64,000 nt of DNA from Polyodon spathula (taxonomy: Eukaryota > Chordata > Actinopteri > Acipenseriformes > Polyodontidae): assembly GCF_017654505.1 (NCBI RefSeq), contig NC_054548.1, positions 32,935,774 through 32,999,773 on the forward strand. The letters are read 5' to 3'. This document shows, one piece after another, positions 47,374 to 58,456 of the stretch. The stretch's first letter is position 1. Every line of letters starts with the position of its first letter. The position numbers and the translations under genes were made by a program. Under the pieces are notes generated by a model, which saw only the letters and a list, made by a program, of their open reading frames with translations, ran no database searches and was not told the DNA's origin.

Positions 47374-48157
47374 TCACCTCGAGTGGTACCGCCTCGGCGG
47401 TGACCATCTCACCTCCCCTGAGAGATGTCTGCGCCTCTGTACCGGTGGTGGGGAAGGGGAGAGTGATCCAGTTGTGCGAGACTGTTCCCTGGTCACTGTA
47501 GCAGGGGGGGTCCTGGACGACCTCTGCAGAGGCTCTTGGTCCACAGATCTCATTCTCCCATGGCTTGATGAGAGAGACTCTGCTGGGGATAGGGTTGCTC
47601 TCTGTCGCTTAGTTCTCCACAAGAACTTTCGACATGGAGAGCAGTCCAGCTTACCTGCCAGTGCCTTGGCCGCACGCTCTGGCCCTAGGCACCTGGTGCA
47701 GGATTGGTGCTCGCACACCGGTCACACTGGTGAAAACAAGCGGAAGACCCAGTAGACTGGACTGACGTGCTTTGCAGTTTTTTTAGTTTTTTTTAATTGC
47801 TGTGCTCAATGAGCAGCCTGCAGATGCGTTTTTTTGTTTTGTTTTGTTTTTAAAACGATTCACTGGTGCCGAATCAGTCTGTGCCGGGATCGGTGTCAAG
47901 ACGAGCGCTGGCGGTGCCGAGGTTGGCGTCAAGATGTGCGCGGTCGGTGCTGAGAGGTCGGTGCCGAGGTCGATGCCGACGAGTAGCGCGGTCGGTGCCG
48001 GGCTGCAGACAGCCTTGAAGCTATTCTCCGGTGCCGGGAACAGCACTGAGAAAAGCGCTGTCAATGCCGAGACAGTTGGTGCCGAGTGGACCTGTTCCAA
48101 GGTCGATGCCGATAGTAGGCATCGTCGGGGCAGAGCTGTAGGCGTAGAGGACGACAC
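47374..48157 (-). pseudogene. DIRS Gag-like relic
   Basis: Minus frames 48157-47783 and 47718-47374 show a Ser/Ala/Pro-rich repeat region (reading LSASTLEQVHSAPTVSALTA), then HQSCTRCLGPERAAKALAGK, LDCSPCRKF and a basic Ser/Arg-rich stretch. On the plus strand the same DNA shows GGTGCCGAGG-type short repeats. Position before the recombinase and composition suit the DIRS ORF1. Plus-strand frames here (46840-47755) are shadows. Confidence 0.6.
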
Positions 48158-48474
48158 CGCGAACCTTACAGCACCACAACAGCTCTCACACAGTGTATCA
48201 ACTACACGAAGCCTTGTGTAGTGAGAGTAATGGCCGCTCGCTAATCACTTAAGAGGGGTCAAAACCAGCTCTAGCCAGAAAAGTGGCATGAGAATATAGC
48301 GAAAACGGACTTACCAATGCTCGAGAGCTTGTTTACCATGGATTGTTTTGAATTTATTTGGATAACCAAACAAACAGCCAAATTCGGTACGCGAAAGAAA
48401 AAGCTATCTACGACCTGTCTCAGAGAGATTAGAGAGAAAATGGTGATGTGCTACTGTGAGCAAGTCCCTCTTCA

Positions 48475-48606
48475 ACAAGAGGTGGGAGGGACTTCCCCCT
48501 CACAGTGGGGCCCTGATAGGGCAGCTTTTGTATATTTGCTCAGAGATTGACGGTCAGAGAGGCTCTTCCCAATAGGTAATGGTTGTCATTCTAATTGAAA
48601 GGGAAC
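48475..48606 (-). repeat. DIRS right (5') inverted terminal repeat
   Basis: It mirrors the left repeat, from GGGACTTCCCCCTCACAGTG to TTGAAAGGGAAC. Confidence 0.88.
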
Positions 48607-49015
48607 ACGTTTTAGGATTTGGGTACTGATATAAAAATGAATGAGAATGTACAAATGCTTAGTTCGTCATCTTTTCCTGTTGTATTTTCTATGTATGTTT
48701 TTCTTACCTGCTTTGGAAGATGTTTCTTTATCGTCTGTGATATAACTTTACTTTGGTTGCTAGCAGTTCCCAGGCAAATGTTTACAGCAGTTGCTAGGGC
48801 CAACACATTATTTACAAAGGACGGTGGCTGAGAGAAGTCAAACTGTGCAATTTAATCTTTGCATGCTTTTTGCTCGTGCTGACAAACTATGTGGTTTTTC
48901 CATTCCGTTTTGCGGTGGAGAGAATGATGCTAGACAGGTTGTCTATTCCTGTGCGGTTTTAGTAAAAGACTCATGCACAGGGTTGCCAGTTTTCTGACAG
49001 AAAAATAGCGACATC
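48607..49015. repeat. duplicated segment, copy 1 (right part, beside the DIRS insertion)
   Basis: About 410 bp align with 50595-51005 at roughly nine in ten positions by eye (GAATGAGAATGTACAAATGC, AGTCAAACTGTGCA). The left part of the same copy is at about 43370-43537, on the other side of the DIRS element. The identity of the unit is unknown. Confidence 0.85.
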
Positions 49016-49436
49016 GTTCTCAAATCAAGAAGCGAAACATTAGCCACAGTCTACTGGTCACAAGTATACGCTCTGTCAAGCCTTTTGAAATACCGGTATG
49101 TGACTAAAATTAGACGCTTTTAAAATCACATAAACATATAAATCCTTTGCCTTTTTCCATAAACTAGGCGTAAATAATTATAGTAATACGAGTACAGTAT
49201 AATGTAGCGTCGTCTTTAGCAGTAGCACCAGTAACTGGTTTGCAAATAACAGTATAAATCTGATGCATAATCCAAACAATTCGCGTAATAATAAATGCAA
49301 CTTTCAGTAAACCAAACGTATGCAAGAATTATGTAAAACAGCGAAGCACGGTTTAGCAAAATAAATATAGCAATGAAACATGGGCCCCTATTCATGAAAG
49401 TGTCGGTGTTCAGATTTTTTTTTTTTTTTTTTAAAT

Positions 49437-49726
49437 AACAGATCCAAAAACATAATCTACATGATTAAATGTAGCAAATGCTCCGATGGGACCTACATAG
49501 GAGAAACCAAAAATCTTCAGAAAAGGATGAATCCACACAGACACACCATCAGCAACAAAATTACCAGCGCTCCTATTGGCAACCATTTCAACATGCCTAA
49601 TCATTCTCTGCATGATCTGATGGTTCTTGTTTTAAAGGGCAATTTCAAAAACACACAAGACAGGAAAACTTGGGAACTGAAATTTATAAAATTCATGGAC
49701 TCAAACAAAAGACTCAAAGGGATAGT
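49437..49726 (+). pseudogene. Penelope-like element: GIY-YIG endonuclease fragment
   Basis: The frame reads NIIYMIKCSKCSDGTYIGET, then KNLQKRMNPHRHTISNK, PIGNHFNMPNHSLHDLMVLV and DRKTWELKFIKFMDSNKRLKG. IIY...TYIG spaced about 10 residues, followed by the Arg of KRM and the His of HRH, fits a GIY-YIG nuclease as carried at the C terminus of Penelope-like retroelements. No reverse transcriptase is present upstream. Poly(T) lies before it and a T/G run after it. Confidence 0.75.
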
Positions 49727-49728
49727 GT

Positions 49729-49769
49729 TTTTTTTTTTTTTTTTTTTTTTTGGGGGGGGGGGGGGGGGG
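49729..49769. repeat. T23-G18 homopolymer pair
   Basis: A T run is followed directly by a G run. Length is likely uncertain in the assembly. Confidence 0.9.
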
Positions 49770-50439
49770 TTAACCTCATTACAGTTTATAATAGGTCCTA
49801 CTTGTGTATATACATAGTTATTGTAACACAGTGAACCAAAAAAAAACACGTTTAATGTACTTTAAATGAAACTCAACAGTGCTTGAATTTTTCTGGAGTG
49901 AAATGAACCAAAGCAAACCAATCAGGTGTGAAAGTGCTAGCTTTAGCTCGCATCCAAAAGAATTCGGCCCCTTTGCTTACAGATAAGTGCGATTAGCAAG
50001 CACATTGATACTTTCAAACGAAACAAGCTAACACCAAGTCCGCTTGAAACAGACCCTTAGGCAGACTCAAGGTTCAATTTGGTTAAAGGTGGCCATTCAC
50101 TGGCAACAGCATATCATACTCTCTACCAACATGCAAACACTGTCACACACTTATTTTTGCGATTGTATTCAGTATATAGATAAATTAGCCATACGTTGTG
50201 TGCTTGAGACAATTTAGCAATTTATTTATTTTAGGTCTGCTTGTCCCTTATTGTGTTAAAAAAAAATTGCAAAAGGAAATCACACGTTGTATTATGTGAG
50301 GAAAAGTAACTTCATATGTTTCTAATTACTGTACTTATAAACTCGATTATCGATTAATTATATGCAAGTATCCTTCTTAATCTCACAGCAGCACAGCACA
50401 CACTACCCACAGTAAATTTAGACCTACCGGTACATTAAC
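49770..50439. other. unassigned sequence
   Basis: No gene or repeat recognised. Confidence 0.45.
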
Positions 50440-50474
<35 letters not shown>

Positions 50475-51005
50475 TTTACTTCGCTATGTGTTATTATTTT
50501 TACACTTTTTTCGGTTATCGATTACATTTTCCTCTTAGGTTCCTGTTAACGCAGGTACAGTCACTTATCAGATCCTAAGTAACACCACAGGGAAAACACA
50601 TGTTTTAGGATTTGGTTCCTGATGTAAAAGTGAATGAGAATGTACAAATGCTTAGTTCGTCATCGTTTCCTGTTGAATTTTCTATGTATGTTTTTCTTAC
50701 CTGCTTTGGAAGATGTTTCGTTATCCTATGTGATACAACTTTAGTTTGGTTGCTAGTAGTACCCAGGCAAATGTTTACAGAAGTTGCTATGGCCAACACA
50801 TTATTTACACAGGACGGTGGCTGAGAGAAGTCAAACTGTGCAGTTTAATCTTTGCATGCTTTTTGCTCCTTGGTGCGAGTGCTGCCCAACGACGCGGTTT
50901 TGTGGGGGAGGCAATGATGCTAGACGGGTTGTCTATTTCTGCGCAGTTTTAGTAAAACGCACAGGTTTGCCAGATTTCTGGCAGAAAAAATAAACATCGT
51001 TCATC
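50440..51005. repeat. duplicated segment, copy 2 (uninterrupted)
   Basis: It corresponds to 43370-43537 plus 48607-49015 without the DIRS element. The point equivalent to the insertion reads AGGGAAAACACATGTTTTAGG. It begins with a T run and contains TTATCGATTACATTTTCCTC. Confidence 0.82.
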
Positions 51006-51162
51006 AAATCAAGAAGATAGTCCCTAGCCTCGGGTCGTTCACACCGGCCTGTATCAGCCAATGACATTCGCCGTACCTTTTTATTTTCTTGAGGGTGTCA
51101 TGGACCCACAGGGATCTTACTTTTTTTCTCAGGCAGAGCAGGGCGATCGCAGTTATGTTTTT

Positions 51163-51189
51163 TTGTTTGTTTGTTTGTTTGTTTGTTTG
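51163..51189. repeat. (GTTT)n microsatellite
   Basis: Six to seven GTTT units. Confidence 0.9.
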
Positions 51190-51409
51190 CTGTTCATTGT
51201 TCCAGGTATTGTGTTGTTAGATGCACAGTACCACTGATTGTTGCTGCGTTTATAGTCTGTTCCGCCCTCCCCAAAAAATAAATAAATAAAAATAATTACG
51301 ATACTAATTGTATCAATTACTGATGGGATGGCAGTAGTTGCATTTTTTTAATCGTGTCATGTGTATAGTGCTCAATAATATCAATGCATAATGATGCCTT
51401 TAACGCACA

Positions 51410-51969
51410 CTGTCTGATCTAGGCAGGGTCTTGGTGGTGCCATACACCTTCCACTTCTTAATAATTATCTTGACCGTGCTTCAAGGGATATTCAAGGCCT
51501 TTGATATTTTTTTATAACCATCCCCTGATCTGTGACTTTTAACAACCTTGTCCCGGAGTTCTTTTGAAAGCGCCTTGGTGCTCATGGTTGAGTATTTGCT
51601 TTGAAATGCACTACCCAGCAGTGGAAATCTACAGGAACTGCTAAATTTAACCTGAAATAATGTGAATCACTACAATTTAACACAGGTGAAGGCCACTTAA
51701 CTTGGTGTGTGATTTTGAAGACGATTGGTTACACCTGAGCTAATTTAGGATTGCTATTACAAGGGGGGTGGACACTGATCCAACAAAGCTATTTCAGTTT
51801 TTATTTTTAATTTTCTTCAAATTTCTAGAACATTTTTTTCACTTCGAAGTTGTGGGGTAGGATGTGTAGATAAATGAAAAAAAAAACTATTTTAATGCAT
51901 TTTAATTCCAGGCTATAAGGCAACAAAAGGTGAAAAACTTGAAAGGGTGTGTAGACTTTCTATAGGCAC

Positions 51970-51971
<2 letters not shown>
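51410..51971 (-). mobile_element. Tc1-like element, truncated, minus strand
   Basis: The block CTTGGTGGTGCCATACACCT, GACCGTGCTTCAAGGGATAT, CTTTGATATTTTTTTATAAC and CGGAGTTCTTTTGAAAGCGC is the minus strand of a Tc1 transposase N-terminal region. The end TGTGTAGACTTTCTATAGGC, then ACTG is the terminus, related to the copy B family. The opposite end is missing. Confidence 0.7.

Positions 51972-52061
<90 letters not shown>
51972..52061. repeat. (TG)n(TA)n(GA)n compound microsatellite
   Basis: Three dinucleotide blocks in a row, with GA the longest (about 46 bp). Confidence 0.95.
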
Positions 52062-52064
<3 letters not shown>

Positions 52065-52759
52065 GGGACAATACATTGATCGTTGGAATAACCATCAATG
52101 CCTTTCCTTGCCTTTCCTTTGGTTCCTTTAAATAATAATAAATAATAATTCCTTTAAAGTTCCTAATAAATAATAATAACATAACTACACAGCATGTACA
52201 TTTTCAGAGTAATAAGCATGACAAAAAAAAAAAAAAACCTAAGAATCTAGAGGTAGGCTGCATTTCAGGATTAGAGTTTGCTTGTTAAATTGTCAATTTA
52301 ATTTAATTTTAAATAATGCCGTCAGACGTTTGAAAGTTTTTTACAAAACAAAACAGAAAGGTAAAATACACTGTTTGTGGAGTTTTAATGAGCTTCTGTG
52401 GCAATACCACCAACCTGCAGCTGCTGCTGTGAACCGCTGCTACTCCTGCCAGAGACAGGGCTGCCTGTCTCCTTCAGACTGGGTGTTTACTCGGCTTGAG
52501 GACTGCACCGCGGTCTCCCCCCCTGGATGGACTGGGGTATTCTGATTATGTTCCTACGGTACTCTGCTTTACAGCTGCGACAATTCAACCACCAGTATTC
52601 TCTGTCAAACTCTGTTCTGAACACTTGCCGTGACTTTGGACTACTACGTAGACCAAGATATTCTCATCATAGTTCAGGGCGTCGATTCTCATTTTCAAAC
52701 ATAATAACGTATTTTTGTCTGAATTTGCTGAATTACTCTCAGTGTAATCTCTGAAATTT

Positions 52760-53010
52760 AACAGGATTTTAATTGTAGGAGACTTTAATATCCATATGGA
52801 TTCTCTAAAGTCTCCCCGGATAAGTGAATTCCTAGCATTCCTGGACTGTTTCGGCCTATATCAATTAGTAAATGCCCCCAGGCATAATAGGGTCATATCT
52901 TAGACTTAGTAATCATCAGAAATGCCCCAGCATTAGACTTGTTGATCCAAGATTTAGGTATCTCGGATCATATGGCCATTAAATTTGATCTAGAAATGTC
53001 ACATTCTGCA
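52760..53010 (+). pseudogene. L2 endonuclease relic
   Basis: RILIVGDFNIHMDSLKS, then FLAFLDCFGLYQLVNAPRHN, is the APE-type block around the catalytic Asp-Phe-Asn. Stops follow within 30 codons. Later SDHMAIKFDLEMS-like codons mark the end of the domain. Confidence 0.7.
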
Positions 53011-53046
53011 CTAAATCCAAAATGATTAGTGACTATATATATATAC

Positions 53047-53092
53047 GGCTTTATCAGAGTGAGCCAAGAATAACCTCACTAAAACTCTTAAA

Positions 53093-53163
<71 letters not shown>

Positions 53164-53203
53164 AGTTTTAGTGGGGTTATTCTTGGCTCACTCTGATAAA
53201 GCC
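53047..53203. repeat. 44-bp inverted repeat around a (AT)n loop
   Basis: The left arm 53047-53090 (GGCTTTATCAGAGTGAGCCA..) and the right arm 53160-53203 are inverse copies with about one mismatch. The loop is about 69 bp, almost all AT. Confidence 0.93.
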
Positions 53204-53513
53204 AAGTCTCAGGCAGTAATTGTGCGTGCTGCACTTATTCTTTAAATAATTTACATAAAATACGCGATGCAAATATTTGTAAATAGCTTGTTTACACAGA
53301 TAACCGTGAATAAAAGTGTGGATAGCGTCTCGCTTTGTTTCAATTTGACAAATTTGTCAACACTACTCTTAAAGATCGTTCATCTCCAGTGCAATTATTT
53401 AGAGAAAGTGGATTCATAACTAAATATGCTACGGTGTTTCGCTTGTCTGGTGAAATAAAAAAAATATAGAGATAGAAAATTAAATTCTAAATACTGAAAT
53501 GTATTATTTTTAT

Positions 53514-53650
53514 AATAAGAACATAAGAAAGGTTACAAACGAGAGGAGGCCATTGGGCCCATCTTGCTCGTTTGGTTGTTAGTAGCTTATTGATCCCAGA
53601 ATCTCATCAAGCAGCTTCTTGAAGGATCCCAGGGTGTCATCTTCAACAAC
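53514..53650 (-). mobile_element. CR1 3'-end fragment, minus strand
   Basis: TAAGAACATAAGAAAGGTTA, CGAGAGGAGGCCATTGGGCC, then GATCCCAGGGTGTCATCTTC match the inverse of 10715-10858. Confidence 0.9.
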
Positions 53651-54254
53651 AGTCGGCGAAATTCAGTGCTTACCCAGCATATTAACACCCCGCCTCTGCT
53701 CATGAATGATTGGACAGCTGTCAGATCTTTCACTTTCCCATTGGCTACTCACTTGCCTTTATACCGTGAACGGCCTCTGCTTGCTTATGATTGGACAGAT
53801 GCGTAAAGCTTGGCAGATATTTGACTCGCCTATTGGTTAAACTTACTGTCAGTACCTGCACCTGAAACAGACACAGTTTATGTCCCACCAAGCTAACTTA
53901 TGATTGGGCTACTTCAGAGACAATGCAGATATTCAAATGGATGATCATATTGCAGAAGCCCTTCTGGGGAAAAAAAAAATAATTGTCACGTACGTACAAG
54001 CACAGCATTAACGAGCAGCACTATCAACAGACTGCTGTGGCGCTTTTGTTGGAAAACGTGTTTAAAGCTTTCTTTATTTTCCCACGCTACGACCCACCAG
54101 AAATGTGTTCACAACCCATAATTTAAGAACACGAAGGCCTGGCTTCTCAGGCACGAATTTGCACGTGGGCACGAATTTGCCAACGGGCACGACTTTGAGG
54201 ACCACTGTCCTAGTGGCTCCTGTCGGGACTACAGAGTTAAGGGTGGTCTTGGAT
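53651..54254. other. unassigned insertion within the L2 element
   Basis: It has several GATTGG and CCATTGGCTA-type CCAAT motifs between 53705 and 53900, in two loosely repeated blocks. No frame or termini recognised. Confidence 0.35.
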
Positions 54255-56135
54255 GACAGGGTTCAACTATATAATAGCAATTTATCTATCATTCTCAATA
54301 ATTTTGTCGCTATAATAATTTGTACTGTCTCTTATACTTGCTGTTCACCCTGGTATACTGATCAGCTGTGCTCTATCAAGGCTGTTTGCTGGAAACTTGA
54401 GCAAAAGTGGAGGGACTCTGAGCTAATTGTTTATGCTCAGGCCTGGAAACAACAACTGTTGGGATGCTATCATTTCTGCTAGATCTACTTATTTCTCCAG
54501 TCTTACTGAGAGCGTCCATGAAAATCCTAGGCTTTTATTTTCTACAATAAGCAGAATGCTAGAGCCAAGTAGCTCCTCTGCATTATCTGCCTCTCAAGGT
54601 CTTTGCAATAATTTCTTGGAATTTTTTACTACCAAGATTGACAATATTAGACGCCATTTCCAAGACCTTGCGCCACCTACCTCACTTTATCATCAACATG
54701 TCTTTACCGGCACTCCACTGGCTAGTTTCACTCCTGTTACTGTCATTGGGCTTACCAAATTGGTTTTTACAATGAAGCAGACTACCTGCCTTCTAGACCC
54801 AATTTCTGCTTTCCTCATTCATTTCTGTTTCCAGACTCTCGGTCCGTTTGTGACTATATTCATTAATGAGTCCTTGAGTTCAGGAATTGTACCCTCTGCA
54901 TTTAAAACTGCTGCTATCATACCAGTATTGAAAAAATCTAATCTTCCCACTGATAATCTGGGCAGCTGTAGGCGTATTTCAAACCTCCCTTTTTTATCTA
55001 AAGTTCTGGAACGTGTTGTCGGACAACAATTAAATAATAGTCTTCTGGTAAATAAACTTTATGAACTATTACAGTCAGGCTTTCCACAGTTGCACAGCAC
55101 TGAAACAGCTCTAGTCAAGGTTGTTAACGATTTGTTGTTATCTTCTGACTCAGGGATCCTCTTCATCTTGGTATTATTGGATCTTAGTGCTGCTTTTGAC
55201 ACTATAAACCATAATATCCCTCTTGCGTGGCTGGAGAACATGCTTGGCATATCTAGTACTGCCGGTGTCAATCACGGTGTAAATTTCTATATTTATGCTG
55301 CTGATACTTAGATTTATCCGCAAACCACACCTGATATTGACTTGGCTGTTCCTGTGCTCACCAACTGTTTTGCTGACATTAAGCTCTGGATGAAACAGAT
55401 TTTTCTGCAGCTCAACAGCGACAAGACTGAAGTGGTGCTATTAGGAACCCCACATCAACTGCGGAAATCCAGTTGTCAAAACATGACCATTGACGGGGTG
55501 CTAACTGAGTTTTGTTCTAAAATGAGAAACTTAGGGGTCATTTTTGACCCCAGCTTAACCTTTGCACCGCATGTTAGGAATATTACCAAGTTGTCCTTTC
55601 TCCATCTAAAGAACATTGCTCGGCTGTGCCGTCTTGTTGTCTGTCTGCTGCAGAAAAGCTTGTTCATGCATTTGTATCCTCCAGGCTTGACTATTGTAAT
55701 GCCTTACTTACTGGGGTGTCAAAGAATACCCATCAAAAGCTCCAGTATGTTCAAAATTCTGCAGCTAGGGTGCTGACAAGGTCTCGCTCTGGTGGTCACA
55801 TAACCCCCATACCGAAATCATTACACTGGTTACCGGTCAAATACTACAATGACTACAAAGTACTGCTGCTGACTTTTAAAGCCAATAGAGGTACCTCTCC
55901 CTCTTACATTTCTGAGTTAGTTACCACCTACACTGCTAGTCGTGATTTGATGTCCTCCGATGCCGGCCTTATGGTTGTTCCCCTGACTAAACTGCGTACA
56001 GTGGGTAACAGGGCTTTTTCCTCCTATGCTCCTAAGCTGTGGAACACACTTCCTTCTGAGATCTGTGATTCTGAGTCTCTGTCTATTTTTAAATCCAGCC
56101 TCAAAGCTCATTTGTTTAAATTACTATTCTTATGA
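54255..56135 (+). pseudogene. L2 reverse transcriptase and C-terminal relic
   Basis: Frames in order: SPWYTDQLCSIKAVCWKLEQ (54340); IPVLKKSNLPTDNLGSCRRI, then SNLPFLSKVLERV (54925); QSGFPQLHSTETALVKVVND (55073); and LVLLDLSAAFDTINHN (55170), a good palm motif. The expected GVPQGS block is deleted and the catalytic YADD box appears as YAADT (55296), so one Asp is lost. The C-terminal part continues with QLNSDKTEVVLLGTP, NLGVIFDPSLTFAPHV and, after a frameshift near 55630, FVSSRLDYCNALLTGV and LPSEICDSESLSIFKSSLKA. It is enzymatically dead. Confidence 0.85.
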
Positions 56136-56284
56136 CTTTTACTGTCATTGCATTTTTAATTCTAACTGTTTTAATATATTTTGTATGTTTTTTTATTTTT
56201 TTTTCAGTTTTCACTTTTGTTAAGCGCTTTTGTGATATTTATTTATGAAAGGCACTATATAAAATAAAGATTATTACTACTTGT

Positions 56285-56977
56285 TGTGGTAATTTGGCCG
56301 GTGCTTGTGAACAGGTGTAGAGGTGATGCAGTGCAGCAGAAATCACAAACAATTGTAATCGGGTAGGAAACAGGGGTTTTAATTATAATCCGGGTCTGGT
56401 AACCAAAAAGAAAAAAATGCTCTGGCAATACACAACAATATGCGGAGCCAAACAAACAGGTTTACAGTCCCAAACAATAATCGGTATCTACCCCACAATG
56501 CTAAAACACGGTCACCAGTCCAGGGTGTGTGTATTAGTGCTCGTGGTGGGTGATAACAGGTTATTTGGTGACAGTTCATGAAGTGCAGTTCCGGCTTGTG
56601 CTGGCCCAAAAGCGACAGGTCCAGAACGTGTTTAGCCATCTGGTGATTCAACAAACAAGACAATTACTAACAACACATACAACAAAAAAACACTCATGAA
56701 TATTCTCAGGCAGTTCCTACTGCAGCTCTTAGTCCTTCCAGGTTTATGTACACAACTCAAGCGAAGGAAAGGATTAGCCTTTCTCTGGCCCCTTTTATGC
56801 TACCCCGCATGATCCCTTGGTAAACGATTCCAGCTGTGTCTATTCCAGGCTGACCGACTTCCCAACCTCGTAAAGGTACTGTCAGGCCAGCCCGTCCAGA
56901 TACTTTCCTTTCACTATTAGCACCCTCACAGGTCGAGAGGGAGATTTACAACCAGAACTCATTATATTTCTGTCACA
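56285..56977 (-). mobile_element. solo LTR inserted in the L2 tail
   Basis: On the minus strand it starts TGTGACAGAAATATAATGAG and ends ..AAATTACCACA. Perfect 5-bp duplications CTTGT lie at 56280-56284 and 56978-56982. A TATA-like GCATAAAAGGGGCC sits about 170 nt in. No internal retrotransposon sequence is present, so it is a solo LTR left by recombination. Confidence 0.85.
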
Positions 56978-56982
56978 CTTGT

Positions 56983-57989
56983 AAATAGTTATTCTTGTGT
57001 TCCCCGTTAGAGTTTTTTTTTCTCTAATCCGGCTGCTGTCACTTAAGGTCAGACAGTAATATTTGTAATGTTTTATTTACTCTTTGTGTGGAACCTCGCC
57101 GAGAGTGTGACTAGACATAAATAATTAGAAATGTGTAGTTTTAACTGGAGAAACATTTATTTACACGTTTCTTTTGTGTTATGAAAAAATGATGCATCGA
57201 TAGTAAAGAAACACTATATACACATACATACATACATACATATACACATATGCTCTTTATCCCTTCCCCTCATTAATAAAATCTCGAACTGCAGCTGCCA
57301 GGGCCTCGCTCCTGTGGTTTATAATGTTGACAGCTAAGGTGTGAGAAAACTTGCATGTCTCAGGGTAGGGAATTAGAACAGCAAATTAATGAGTAGCATC
57401 AATGACAAAACAGAGTTATTAATACAGTTTTGAATACAAAATTGAATATATATGGAAAGGGTATTATACGTTTTAAATTTGTATGCAAAATAACAATGGT
57501 GATAAGAACAAGAACAGCAAAAAAACCATCAGCAACAACAACAATAACAATTAAAAAAAACGCCAGTCATTGCTTTTTTTTTTTTTTTTTTTTTTTTAAC
57601 TTTCTTTGCCTCCTGTACTCTCCTGTACTAATCACTAGTTTGTGTGTGTCAGTGCATAGTTTATTTTAATACAACAGATTTGAAGTGTTCCCCTTGCAAT
57701 CTGATACAATGAATAAAATAAATGCAACCCTGCTTCACAAAAAAATATATAAATGATGCAACCTTTGTATTGCATTCGCATTAACGAGACAAATCGTATA
57801 ATGAATGGTCGCCGCATGGCTGGATTAACCCATATGTAAATGAAGCTACCGTAGGGCCCCCAGCAGAATTGGGGCCCAGGCAACATCGGCATTTGTTTGG
57901 GACATTTTACAAAAACTGCATGCAAGCGGCCAGGCCCTCACACACAGATACATACATGCACAGAGGCTTGCTTTTGGTTCATTAAAAAA
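56983..57989. other. unassigned sequence
   Basis: It has a T run at 57570-57597 and a GGCTGGATTAACCCATATG, then GTAGGGCCCCCAGC motif at about 57818-57865. That motif recalls hAT-like GGGCCGG..TTAACC ends and has a similar block at 59865-59910. No gene recognised. Confidence 0.35.
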
Positions 57990-58170
57990 AAAAAAAAATT
58001 ATGACAGCTAGGCATTCCTTCTCGATTATAGCATACGTGGTCTCTTGAGACTCTGACGTAAGCAACTCCCTGCTAATGTACAATACCAAATGCTCCACGC
58101 CTTCTACCTCCTGGGAAATATCCGTCCCTATTCCTACATCAGAGGTGTCAGTCTGCAAGATAAAATGCAT
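57990..58170 (-). pseudogene. Ty3/Gypsy RNase H fragment
   Basis: The minus frame reads MHFILQTDTSDVGIGTDISQ, then EVEGVEHLVLYISRELL and YAIIEKECLAV. TDTSDVGIG is the first RNase H strand with the catalytic Asp, and EKECLA carries the next catalytic Glu in Gypsy Pol proteins. Both sides are lost, and a poly(T) tract follows on the minus strand end. Confidence 0.8.
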
Positions 58171-58456
58171 GAATCAGGCTCAATTTACGCATGAAATTAT
58201 TTTAGTTTTAGGGCCAATATAAAAACCTGCCCTGTCTCCAATGGGCACAGCGTGCCTCTTTACATTTTAGAAATGTTTTAATTAGGGGGCTGGAATTTTA
58301 TTAAGAAAGGCAGGTAAAGGTAAACATGTATAATGCAGGAGGCTGATGGGAAATGTGGATGTCTGTAGCCTTCAAGAAGGGTTTAAGTCCATAGTGTTTG
58401 TTTCTCTCCCTTTACATTTAACCAAAAGTTTAAAAAAAAAAAAAAGTTAAGGAAAA
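58171..58456. other. unassigned sequence
   Basis: AT-rich, nothing recognised. Confidence 0.4.

Larger units (their letters stand above)
43538..48606 (-). mobile_element. DIRS-type retrotransposon, internally deleted, carrying nested hAT and Tc1
   Basis: Inverted terminal repeats (43538-43640 and 48475-48606) share over 60 bp of near identity, such as GAAGAGCCTCTCTGACCGTC. An internal complementary region at 43703-43799 joins mirror images of both outer ends, the hallmark of DIRS. On the minus strand a Gag-like relic (48157 to 47374) precedes a tyrosine recombinase (47006 to 46147). Reverse transcriptase and RNase H are absent, so about 3 kb is missing. The element is flanked by GTT..AAC ends with no target duplication, as expected for recombinase-mediated insertion. 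Confidence 0.88.
52282..56280 (+). mobile_element. L2-type LINE, interrupted and decayed
   Basis: Endonuclease remains lie at about 52750-53010, and reverse transcriptase and C terminus at about 54255-56135. The tail TTTTGTGATATTTATTTATG, then AAAGGCACTATATAAAATAA is the L2 3' end. Between 53036 and 54255 lie a hairpin with (AT)n, a CR1 fragment and unassigned DNA. A solo LTR is inserted in the tail at 56285. Confidence 0.8.

Noticed and set aside
46840..47755. Two long plus-strand frames (170 and 207 codons)
   Set aside because: They lie opposite the DIRS recombinase and Gag-like relic. Their codons show no known domain, so they are shadows.
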